A stretch of 64,000 bases of DNA from the NCBI RefSeq assembly GCF_013170845.1, contig NZ_CP033367.1:3101001-3165000 (forward strand). The letters are read 5' to 3'. The position numbers and the translations under genes are program-made. Source of the DNA: Mesorhizobium loti R88b. Its GTDB lineage: Bacteria; Pseudomonadota; Alphaproteobacteria; Rhizobiales; Rhizobiaceae. Shown here piece after piece: positions 6,420-14,327 of the stretch (positions within the stretch are counted from its first letter, which is position 1; each line of letters starts with the position of its first letter). The notes beneath the pieces were generated by a model. It saw only the letters and a program-made list of their open reading frames with translations. It was not told the DNA's origin and did not search any database.

Positions 6420-6512
6420 ATGGATAGGAGTGTTGGCCAAGCGCGCTGGCTGCTCGCGCCGATCTTCGCAACAGCCCTCACATTTCTACTCCTGGGCGTG
6501 ATCGTCGGCTGA
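6420..6512 (+). CDS. 30-residue membrane peptide
   Basis: A 30-codon frame starting ATG 6420 with GGGAG about 8 bases upstream. The N-terminus is short and charged (MDRSVGQAR), followed by one hydrophobic helix of about 20 residues (WLLAPIFATALTFLLLGVIV). It ends just before a strong stem-loop (6557-6592). An EcfG-like promoter precedes it. This is probably a single-pass inner-membrane micropeptide; similar small stress-induced membrane peptides are common in bacteria but no family is recognised. Confidence 0.6.
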   Translation: MDRSVGQARWLLAPIFATALTFLLLGVIVG

Positions 6513-6556
6513 CATTCGTGCTGATCCGCGCAGCTATGTCCCTTCCTGCGCAGATA

Positions 6557-6592
6557 GGGTTCGCTCGCTGCTCCCGTGCGGCGAGCGAACCC
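6557..6592 (+). terminator. Strong stem-loop after the 30-residue membrane peptide gene
   Basis: GGGTTCGCTCGC and GCGAGCGAACCC form a perfect 12-bp stem with a 12-base loop. The following sequence (TCTACTTGATTT) is T-rich but not a clean U-tract. Confidence 0.6.
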
Positions 6593-6621
6593 TCTACTTG
6601 ATTTGATGCGAGGTAATTTTG

Positions 6622-6732
6622 ATGTTTCGAGACAAAGAGACGCGGTTCCTTGAGGCAGGCCTGCTCGCGGCAGTGCCGATTTGCGTTGCCATCACCGCAC
6701 TGCTCGCATTGTTGACCTTGGCCAAGATATGA
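6622..6732 (+). CDS. 36-residue membrane peptide, coupled to the permease-like gene
   Basis: A 36-codon frame starting ATG 6622 (AGGTAATTTTG upstream). A charged N-terminus (MFRDKETRFLEA) is followed by one hydrophobic helix (AAVPICVAITALLALLTL). Its stop overlaps the start of the next gene as ATGA (6729-6732), the usual sign of translational coupling, which supports it as a real gene. It has no recognised family and is likely a small partner of the downstream membrane protein. Confidence 0.6.
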   Translation: MFRDKETRFLEAGLLAAVPICVAITALLALLTLAKI

Positions 6733-7070
6733 ACCGCATCCTGTTCGTGGCGGCCGACTTTCTTTCCCGGCCACCGGGTTTCTACGTCATGATGATAGCC
6801 ATGGTGTTGTGCACCGCGTTGGTGCCTTACGGCCTGACGAATGCAGTTACCTACGCACTATCGGTCGCAGCCATCGTGATCACCGGGGTGGTCCTGATAC
6901 AGGGCTATCGCGACACTGCTGCCATTCACGCCAAGCTCGACGAGATCATCGTTTCACTGGACGAGACGAGAAACGACGTTGTCGGATTGGAGCATGCCGA
7001 GCCGGAGGAAATCCGGAAAAAGCTTGCGGTGCTCGAAGCGGAAGCGGCACGAGCAGTGGGGCAGCAATAA
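6729..7070 (+). CDS. Low-affinity iron permease family-like membrane protein
   Basis: A 113-residue protein whose ATG overlaps the preceding stop. Two hydrophobic helices lie at about 19-40 (YVMMIAMVLCTALVPYGL) and 42-62 (YALSVAAIVITGVVLIQGY). They are followed by DTAAIHAKLDEIIVSLDETRN and an acidic helix, the layout of the bacterial 'low affinity iron permease' family (PF04120), whose bacterial members are about this size. Iron transport has not been shown for these short bacterial forms and the name should be treated with caution. It converges on the catalase gene. Confidence 0.7.
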   Translation: MNRILFVAADFLSRPPGFYVMMIAMVLCTALVPYGLTNAVTYALSVAAIVITGVVLIQGYRDTAAIHAKLDEIIVSLDETRNDVVGLEHAEPEEIRKKLAVLEAEAARAVGQQ

Positions 7071-7090
7071 TCGCGTAAAGAACGAGCCAC

Positions 7091-7134
7091 TGGATTTGGC
7101 TTGGCGGTGTGACGTGACCACAGCCAAATCCAGT
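7091..7134. terminator. Inverted repeat between convergent permease-like and catalase genes
   Basis: CTGGATTTGGCT and AGCCAAATCCAG are perfect 12-base complements around a 20-base loop; likely a bidirectional transcription end. Confidence 0.5.
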
Positions 7135-7147
7135 TGCCGCCGGCATT

Positions 7148-9256
<2,109 letters not shown>

Positions 9257-9351
9257 GACGGAAATCCCCTGAGGTCAATGCGCGGTCTGCGCTGGTTCCC
9301 CAATCTCCGGGACGGCAATGCGTTCCTTGTCGAATCCAGACGATCAAAGAA

Positions 9352-9381
9352 GAGGGCCGCCCGTTTGCACGGGCGGCCCTC
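9352..9381 (-). terminator. Terminator of the csbD-like gene
   Basis: GAGGGCCGCCCG and CGGGCGGCCCTC form a perfect 12-bp stem around TTTGCA, followed on the minus strand by a short T-rich stretch. Confidence 0.65.
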
Positions 9382-9401
9382 GATTCACCTCGACCGGAAC
9401 C

Positions 9402-9617
9402 TCAGAGGTTCTTGTTGATCTTGGCAGCGGTCTTGTTCGTTGCGTCCTTGACGGCGGACTTTGCGTCGCCGACGGCCTTCTGGACCTTGCCCTTGGCTTC
9501 CTGCGCGGCGCCTTCGGCGCGCAGGCGATCATTGCCGACGGCCTTGCCGACGCCTTCCTTGGCTTTGCCTACGGCCTGATTGGCGAGACCCGAGGCCTTG
9601 TCGCTGGTGCTTCCCAT
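9402..9617 (-). CDS. CsbD family stress protein
   Basis: A 71-residue protein. ATG 9617 is preceded by AAGGA. The sequence is a string of Ala/Gly/Lys-rich helical repeats ([20 protein letters not shown], then [20 protein letters not shown]) that defines the CsbD family, first known as a sigma-B general-stress protein of Bacillus subtilis. A perfect EcfG promoter (9663-9687) lies 46 bases upstream, so it belongs to the alphaproteobacterial general stress response. Molecular role unknown; an unfolded stress-protectant is the usual suggestion. Confidence 0.9.
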   Translation of the reverse strand: MGSTSDKASGLANQAVGKAKEGVGKAVGNDRLRAEGAAQEAKGKVQKAVGDAKSAVKDATNKTAAKINKNL

Positions 9618-9662
9618 GAGATTTTCCTTTTTGCGAAATTGCTTGCCTGACCGGCGAGGACC

Positions 9663-9687
9663 AACGTCGCTTTGTTTGGAAAGTTCC
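9663..9687 (-). promoter_or_regulatory. EcfG-type promoter of the csbD-like gene
   Basis: On the minus strand GGAAC (9687-9683), 16-base spacer, CGTT (9666-9663): perfect consensus at a typical distance from the start at 9617. Confidence 0.75.
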
Positions 9688-9711
9688 GATGCGTTTGAGA
9701 GCCAGCAAAAC

Positions 9712-9751
9712 GAAAAGGCCCGCCACCGACGCGAATCGTGACGGGCCTTCT
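9712..9751 (-). terminator. Terminator after the decayed RiPP copy
   Basis: On the minus strand AAGGCCCG and CGGGCCTT flank a 22-base loop and are followed by TTCGTTTT, ending leftward transcription from the peptide cluster before the csbD promoter. Confidence 0.5.
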
Positions 9752-9840
9752 GGAGTACACCGGGCGTCCCACCGCCCGGCTGTATGGAAAACTTCACGGC
9801 GCGATGATCGTTCCATCACAACGGGAAGGGCGCCACCTCA

Positions 9841-9868
9841 CAGGTGCGAGGTCGCGACCTCGCACCTG
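9841..9868. repeat. Perfect 28-base palindrome
   Basis: CAGGTGCGAGGTCG is followed immediately by its exact complement, giving a 14-bp arm palindrome without a loop. It lies 20 bases beyond the decayed peptide gene. It could be a dimeric-regulator site or the base of a cruciform; no U-tract is present. Confidence 0.6.
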
Positions 9869-9887
9869 CTCGACAGGAATGCTCTCT

Positions 9888-9976
9888 TTAAATGCAGATC
9901 GAGGTGCAGCTACCGGCTGTACCGCCGAGAGCTTATCGCGCTTCAAAACCATCGGCTAGGCGTAGGTTTTCTTCAC
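9888..9976 (-). pseudogene. Decayed RiPP precursor peptide gene
   Basis: On the minus strand this is a recognisable copy of the MKK-x-Y-x-x-P peptide family: VKKTYA, then a stop codon where Arg/Lys stands in the others, then MVLKRDKLSAV. One base is missing after the LSAV codons; restoring it gives TAG-S-C-T-S-I-C-I and a stop, closely like the intact neighbour at 9996-10088. The start codon has become GTG. It therefore has a nonsense mutation, a one-base deletion and a weakened start, and is the dead member of a local tandem array. Confidence 0.7.
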
Positions 9977-9995
9977 GCCCTGTTCCCATGTAAAA

Positions 9996-10088
9996 TCAGG
10001 AGCAAGGGTTCGAAGGGGCGCATCCGGCGGTTACGGCCGACAGCTTTTCGCGCTTCAGAAGCGTTGGCCTGGCGTAGGTTTTCTTCAT
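9996..10088 (-). CDS. Putative RiPP (lasso-type leader) precursor peptide 1
   Basis: A 30-residue peptide. The leader MKKTYARPTLLKREKLSAVT carries Tyr5, Pro8, Leu10, Leu16 and Thr20, matching the YxxPxL...T pattern bound by RRE (PqqD-like) proteins in lasso-peptide systems. Leader Gly14 is replaced by Glu. The core after Thr20 is short (AGCAPSNPCS) with two Cys. GGGA lies about 9 bases before ATG 10088. No lasso cyclase, protease or RRE gene is seen within the window, so maturation would have to occur in trans. The assignment as a RiPP precursor rests on the leader pattern and family repetition, not on demonstrated product. Confidence 0.7.
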   Translation of the reverse strand: MKKTYARPTLLKREKLSAVTAGCAPSNPCS

Positions 10089-10108
10089 CGTGTGTTCCCT
10101 GCCAATCA

Positions 10109-10201
10109 TTACCCGCATATTTCTGAAGTGGGGCAGGCGGCGGTCACCGTCGAAAGCCTGTCCCGTTTCACCAAAAGTGGCTTCTGGTAGGTCTTTTTCA
10201 T
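10109..10201 (-). CDS. Putative RiPP (lasso-type leader) precursor peptide 2
   Basis: A 30-residue peptide starting ATG 10201 with GGGGC/AATGGGG upstream. The leader (MKKTYQKPLLVKRDRLSTVT) keeps Tyr5, Pro8, Leu10, Leu16 and Thr20. The core is AACPTSEICG: different residues from peptide 1 but again two Cys, here spaced C-x5-C. Lies 20 bases upstream of peptide 1 on the same strand, so both may share a transcript. A terminator (10278-10305) separates it from peptide 3 and the sRNA promoter upstream. Confidence 0.7.
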   Translation of the reverse strand: MKKTYQKPLLVKRDRLSTVTAACPTSEICG

Positions 10202-10271
10202 GGAATGCCCCATTACCTGACAGTGCCAGAGGTAAACGCATGGGTGCGACCCTTGTCAAGCAATGGCTAAA

Positions 10272-10349
10272 ATAAAAGAAACCCCGCCGGCTGGAGCCTG
10301 GCGGGGGGTTGATTGGAGGATCAACGGATCGAATGGGAGACGATCCGGA
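10272..10349 (-). ncRNA. Candidate EcfG-dependent small RNA A
   Basis: A perfect EcfG promoter (10355-10379) is followed, about 45-70 bases later, by a strong terminator (stem CCCCGCC/GGCGGGG, then TTTCTTTTATTTT). The span has no start codon with a ribosome site. The predicted RNA of about 75 nt contains a small hairpin, TTGAT-CCTCCA-ATCAA, that exposes CCUCC, an anti-Shine-Dalgarno sequence, in its loop. This layout is that of stress-induced regulatory RNAs such as the sigma-T-controlled GsrN of Caulobacter; homology to GsrN is not claimed. Confidence 0.5.
10278..10305 (-). terminator. Rho-independent terminator of small RNA A
   Basis: On the minus strand AACCCCCCGCC, loop around AGGCTCCAGCC, GGCGGGGTTT then TTTTATTTT. 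Also insulates peptides 1-2 from upstream transcription. Confidence 0.7.
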
Positions 10350-10354
10350 TCAAA

Positions 10355-10379
10355 AACGCGCACGCCGCGCGGAAGTTCC
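10355..10379 (-). promoter_or_regulatory. EcfG-type promoter of small RNA A
   Basis: On the minus strand GGAAC (10379-10375), 16-base spacer, CGTT (10358-10355), perfect consensus. It lies just downstream of the peptide 3 gene (10402-10500) on the same strand and points away from it. Confidence 0.7.
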
Positions 10380-10401
10380 GCTCCTTCGTGATCTCCTCGG
10401 T

Positions 10402-10500
10402 TCAGAGGTCCGAGCACTGCGAGAGCGGACATTGAAGCGCCGTCACCGACGAGATTTTCTGGCGCTTCAGTAGCGTCGGCTTCACGTAGTTTTTCTTCAT
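10402..10500 (-). CDS. Putative RiPP (lasso-type leader) precursor peptide 3
   Basis: A 32-residue peptide. ATG 10500 is preferred over the ATG two codons earlier (10506) because GGGGA lies 6 bases before it and the other family members begin MKK. The leader (MKKNYVKPTLLKRQKISSVT) has Tyr5, Pro8, Leu10, Ile16 and Thr20; the core is ALQCPLSQCSDL, again with two Cys. Gene order, spacing and leader similarity indicate tandem duplication with peptides 1 and 2. Function unknown; RiPP role inferred. Confidence 0.7.
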   Translation of the reverse strand: MKKNYVKPTLLKRQKISSVTALQCPLSQCSDL

Positions 10501-10758
10501 ATGCATTCCCCTTGCCCAAGTTTTCCGGCCGAGCTGACGCAGGGGGAGGGCGAATGTCAAAGCGTTTCGCGGCGTGGCGTTCGCGGCGCGTGCTATTTTA
10601 GCTTCTACTGATGCTAAAATCACGCATAGCCGGCGCAAAAGGCCGTGCGAGGCTCCGGCAAACTCTGTCGCCGCCTTCAGCGTTTCACACTCGGCGGTAA
10701 CCATCGCCATGGCCAGCGCGTCCCGCTCCCGCTACAAGAAGGCGAGAGGGTTTGGGAA

Positions 10759-11454
10759 ATGCTGGTTCGCGAAGGCGATCAACGGACAATCGATATCGAC
10801 GTTCGCCTGGCGGCGCTGCTCGCGGCAGTGGCTGGCGCACTCAATGCGGCGGGTTTCCAGGCCACCGGTTTCTTCTCCGCCAACATGACCGGCAATGTGT
10901 CCGCTCTGTCGGATCACCTTGGCCTGGCGCAGTTCGGCCTGGCCGGACTGTTCTTGTCCCTGGTGATCGCTTTCATCGCCGGCGCCTTCGTTTCCGGCCT
11001 GCTGATCGAAGCGGGCCGAAACAGAGGCGTGAGGGCGATCTATGCCTACAGCATTACGCTCGAGGCCGGGATGCTGCTTGCCCTGGGTGTGGTCGACCTC
11101 TGGCTGCCGAGTGCCCAAAGCGGGTCGGCACTCGTGCTTGGCCTCAGCTTCGTGATGGGGCTGCAGAATGCGGCCACGACGCGCATATCCAATGCCCGCA
11201 TCCGCACCACGCATGTCTCGGGAATGGCCACCGATATCGGCCTGGGCCTTGCCCTGTTGGCGAGCCATGCACCGCAGCGGGCCGATGTCAAAGCACGCCT
11301 TCGATTGCATCTCAGCACCATCCTGTCCTTCTTCATCGGCGGCGTCGGCGGTGTCATCATCTACCTGGCGATCGGCGGATGGCTGCTGCTGATCTGTGCC
11401 GGTCTTCTCTTCGTCATCGCCTTGCCCGAGGCCCGCCGGGCAAGGCGGGCGTAG
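10759..11454 (+). CDS. DUF1275 (YoaK-like) membrane protein
   Basis: A 231-residue protein starting ATG 10759 with GAGAGGG about 8 bases upstream. It has about six hydrophobic helices, e.g. LAALLAAVAGALNAAGF, FLSLVIAFIAGAFVSGLLI and TILSFFIGGVGGVIIYLAI. The motif FFSANMTGNVSAL near residue 35 and LQNAATTRIS with RTTHVSGMATDIG near residue 140 are signatures of the YoaK/DUF1275 family of small-molecule transporter-like proteins, substrate unknown. A dispersed repeat lies immediately downstream. It is the last gene of the small-gene region on this side. Confidence 0.85.
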   Translation: MLVREGDQRTIDIDVRLAALLAAVAGALNAAGFQATGFFSANMTGNVSALSDHLGLAQFGLAGLFLSLVIAFIAGAFVSGLLIEAGRNRGVRAIYAYSITLEAGMLLALGVVDLWLPSAQSGSALVLGLSFVMGLQNAATTRISNARIRTTHVSGMATDIGLGLALLASHAPQRADVKARLRLHLSTILSFFIGGVGGVIIYLAIGGWLLLICAGLLFVIALPEARRARRA

Positions 11455-11517
11455 AGGGGCGGCGACGCAATTCCGGACGGAAAACCGCCTAACACTTTTC
11501 CTGGAACTGCCCCTAAA
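11452..11517. repeat. Dispersed rhizobial intergenic repeat, copy 2
   Basis: GACGCAATTCCGGACGGAAA, then CTAACACTTTTCCTGGAACT, in the convergent gap between the DUF1275 gene and the patatin fragments. Same family as 1245-1315. Confidence 0.8.
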
Positions 11518-12340
11518 TCCGAGCCACGATCTTCGTTGCCATTGATTTCGGCACGTTGAGCAAAGCCAGTGCGGCGGCAACGTGACGGCTCCAGTGTTTT
11601 GGAATCTCGGCCGGCTTTCCAAAATCGTCGGCGCCGGTCAGGAGTCCCCGCGCCGCGTGGAACCCCAGGGCGCGATAGGCTTCGAACTGCTCCTCATTGA
11701 AAAACTGGTCGACGGTTGTTTCGTGCGGAAAGGTTGGATTGCGCCGCATATAGTCGAGGATGTAGTCGTTCTCATCACCGCTCAATGACGACTTGATATA
11801 GATCAGCACCCCCGGTTCGTCGTCGTCATCATACTGTATGACGCCAATGGCGGCGTGCGGGCCATGCGGGCCGGGCGGTCCCTTGGCACCATTTGGCTTG
11901 CTTGGGGTAACCGCAAGTGCGCCGGACTGGATCGTCTGCCATCCCAAATCGATTCTCACGCCAAGATCGATGCGAGCCATCACCTGCAGGCCCACCAGCG
12001 ACGGAAACGTCAAGGCCGGGTCGGCCTCGGCGTCGACCGCGAGGATCACCTTGCAGCGCCGGCGAAGCAGCTCGTAAATGCCGAGGTTCTCGATGTGACC
12101 CCCATCCGTCAGGTAGACGTTGAGTTGTTTCTCGTCCAGAAACCCCGCTGTCTCCGTCGCAAAAAACCAGGTGCCGACATTGGCGATCGCCCTGTTCACC
12201 CGGTCCCTGAATGCCCCGATCCTGTAGGGGTTGGCCAACCAGTAGCCGAGGCGAATGTTGAGCAAGGAGAGGCTTGCGGTCAGAATCCTGACGGTGTTTC
12301 GGCCCATATTCGCCGACGCTGCGGCGCCCGACGTCGCCAT
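11513..12340 (-). CDS. C-terminal part of a frameshifted membrane patatin (catalytic Asp half)
   Basis: A 275-codon frame. Its first residues (MATSGAAASANMG) are the conserved patatin segment normally reached by in-frame readthrough from the gene part at 12280-14058. Near residue 79 is the catalytic Asp motif (VYLTDGGHIENLG), followed by a strand VILAVDAEADP. The Ser nucleophile is in the other frame, so this piece alone cannot be active. The two frames overlap by about 60 bases; one extra base near 12350 would fuse them. Either a true frameshift pseudogene or a sequencing error. Confidence 0.75.
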   Translation of the reverse strand: MATSGAAASANMGRNTVRILTASLSLLNIRLGYWLANPYRIGAFRDRVNRAIANVGTWFFATETAGFLDEKQLNVYLTDGGHIENLGIYELLRRRCKVILAVDAEADPALTFPSLVGLQVMARIDLGVRIDLGWQTIQSGALAVTPSKPNGAKGPPGPHGPHAAIGVIQYDDDDEPGVLIYIKSSLSGDENDYILDYMRRNPTFPHETTVDQFFNEEQFEAYRALGFHAARGLLTGADDFGKPAEIPKHWSRHVAAALALLNVPKSMATKIVARI

Positions 12341-14058
12341 TGCGGTGGCCAGGTGAGGTCCTTCACCGCGTCCTCGATCTCGGTGGATTTGACATAGCCG
12401 GTCGATTGGCTGCCGACATGGAGCGGGCTGAAAATGAAATTGTCGGCGTTGCGCCCGCGCTTGTTCAGCTCCTTTGAACCTTCGAGATTTATTGCGGCAT
12501 TCGACAGAAGATAGGGCGAGAACGCAGCCCCCTCCTTCCAGACCTTTGTTGTCTCCCTGGTTGTCTCATCGGTTTTCTCATCGAATTGCTTCAACGATGA
12601 GAATTTCCACGTGTCGACATCCTCCGACGGCTGTTGGTTTATCGTCTTTCTTTGCATGAGAAAGGCGCGGCTGAGACGGTCTCGATAGAGCCTGTGGAGA
12701 GAGTTCGAATTCGGGCCGATCAGCAGGCAGATAAGTCCGAGAAGCAGAGCGACGCCCAGATATGTCGTGCCGATGGGGCCAAATCGCTGCAATGCCTCCG
12801 GTTGCCAGCCCGATCCGCAAAAGGTGACCGTCATCAACCAGTTCGGGGTTTTCACTCCGCACCAACCGGTTTCACCGCGAGTCGCCCAGTAGCTCAGATA
12901 AATATACGCAACCCACAACATGAACGGTACGATGACAGCGGCGAGATAGAGGAAAATGCGACTGGTGTTTTTCTTCAGCACGGCTCCCCAGGTCGAACCG
13001 AGCGAAGCCTCGGCGATCTTGGCCAGCTTCTGTGCCACGGATACGAGAACGGCGATCGTTGGGATCAGTGCTGTCGCAAGCGCCGGCAGGATATTTGCGA
13101 ACGCCTCAAAGTAGTCATGGAATGGTCCTTTCGGATCGATCAGCTGTTGGTTCGCGGCTTTGCCGGCGCTGGAAATCATGCCTGAAAGCACCAGCGGCTG
13201 GAGGTCGATGACCGCCGAGGCGAACACCAAAGCGATCAGCACGCCAAGCGCCCGGCCAAGAATTTCCCGGCTCCTCAATGTGCCCGTATGATAGGTCAGC
13301 GATGTGTAGATCGCGCTGCCGAACATCAGCAATGCCGCCAGAGCACCCAGGACAACGGTGAGCGTAAAGTATTTCAGGCTGTCGTTGAGCATATGCATTT
13401 TATCGACGGCATAGCCGAGGAGATCCGGAGTCTCCAGCTCGGTAACGGTTGGATTGACCGCGACGGTGATGGCGGCAAGCAACAGGAGAGCCGGCAGGAC
13501 GATCAGGGCATTGACCAGCAGGCCCCTCATCACGAGTGAAATGCTGACCAGATAGTCCCGGGCGCCTGCCGGAACCAGAAAGTTGGAGAAATCCCGCAAA
13601 TGCTGCGTTTCCGGCGTCTCTTCTTCATCGAGCCGGCTTTCGAACGGGAATGAGTGGTCCTCCTGCATCATCCCGACGACGACGGACGTGCCGATATAGC
13701 CGCCTCCCGATACGGTCGAGAGGTAGTCGACGGCGTCAAGCGGGCGCGGATGGCCCGGCGGTGACAGGGACTCCAGGGCCTGCAGCACGCCGAGGCAGTA
13801 GCAGGCGGAGCGCTCGCCGCCGCCCGACAGGGCTATCCCGGTAAGGTTGCTGTTTTTTCTCGTCCTGACCGTGCCACGGCTCAGATCGGACCTTATGTTG
13901 TCGATCGCCGCATCTGCGCGTTCGACAAGAAAATGGCGAGCGGGCGCGCCGGCGGCCTGCGATCTTCGTTGGGCCACCTTGCCGCTGCGTATGGCCTTGC
14001 GACGAAAATTGACGACGTCCAGTTCTTCGCGAAAGATCTCATCAAAGGTCAGCGGCAC
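12280..14058 (-). CDS. N-terminal part of a frameshifted membrane patatin-like phospholipase
   Basis: A 592-codon frame. Residues 74-90 carry the oxyanion motif (GIALSGGGERSACYCLG) and about 113-120 the nucleophile motif (STVSGGGYIG, Ser117). Between the nucleophile and the missing catalytic Asp lie about six membrane helices (e.g. GLLVNALIVLPALLLLAAI, FLYLAAVIVPFMLWVAYIYL, YLGVALLLGLICLLIGP), an insertion that makes this a large membrane-embedded patatin. After KDLT the frame departs from the family; the expected continuation (ATAMATSGAA) is in the -1 neighbour frame at 11513-12340. Predicted lipid acyl hydrolase if intact; now probably inactive. Confidence 0.8.
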   Translation of the reverse strand: MPLTFDEIFREELDVVNFRRKAIRSGKVAQRRSQAAGAPARHFLVERADAAIDNIRSDLSRGTVRTRKNSNLTGIALSGGGERSACYCLGVLQALESLSPPGHPRPLDAVDYLSTVSGGGYIGTSVVVGMMQEDHSFPFESRLDEEETPETQHLRDFSNFLVPAGARDYLVSISLVMRGLLVNALIVLPALLLLAAITVAVNPTVTELETPDLLGYAVDKMHMLNDSLKYFTLTVVLGALAALLMFGSAIYTSLTYHTGTLRSREILGRALGVLIALVFASAVIDLQPLVLSGMISSAGKAANQQLIDPKGPFHDYFEAFANILPALATALIPTIAVLVSVAQKLAKIAEASLGSTWGAVLKKNTSRIFLYLAAVIVPFMLWVAYIYLSYWATRGETGWCGVKTPNWLMTVTFCGSGWQPEALQRFGPIGTTYLGVALLLGLICLLIGPNSNSLHRLYRDRLSRAFLMQRKTINQQPSEDVDTWKFSSLKQFDEKTDETTRETTKVWKEGAAFSPYLLSNAAINLEGSKELNKRGRNADNFIFSPLHVGSQSTGYVKSTEIEDAVKDLTWPPQWRRRAPQRRRIWAETPSGF

Positions 14059-14109
14059 GCTTGCTCTCCCCAGCGCGGTTCATCGTTCGCGGAACGCTGA
14101 ACGTCGCCC

Positions 14110-14171
14110 TCTCTTTGTTTTGACGCAATCCCCGAAGGAAACCCGTTTCACGTCATTCCCGGAGCTGATCC
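14110..14171. repeat. Dispersed rhizobial intergenic repeat, copy 3 (diverged)
   Basis: CTCTTTGTTTTGACGCAAT, then CCCGTTTCACGTCATTCCCG; a degenerate copy of the 1245-1315 repeat upstream of the patatin gene. Confidence 0.7.
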
Positions 14172-14327
14172 AAGGACCGCACCCTGCGCCGCGGGAACAT
14201 GCCTATGTCGTCAACTTGTGTCGCCAAGTGTCATGCCTGATCGCAGTCACGGAGGCATTTGAAGAAGCCTCCGCATCATGATCGTCACGATCGCCCGGGA
14301 TGAGAAGGCGCCCTATGGGCGCGTTAC

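Noticed and set aside
9888..10500. Lasso-peptide maturation genes next to the precursors
   Set aside because: Neighbouring genes are a CsbD protein, a catalase and a DUF1275 membrane protein; none carries RRE, cyclase or peptidase motifs.
11513..14058. Programmed ribosomal frameshift in the patatin gene
   Set aside because: No slippery heptamer or following pseudoknot is evident around 12350, so a mutation or error is the simpler explanation.
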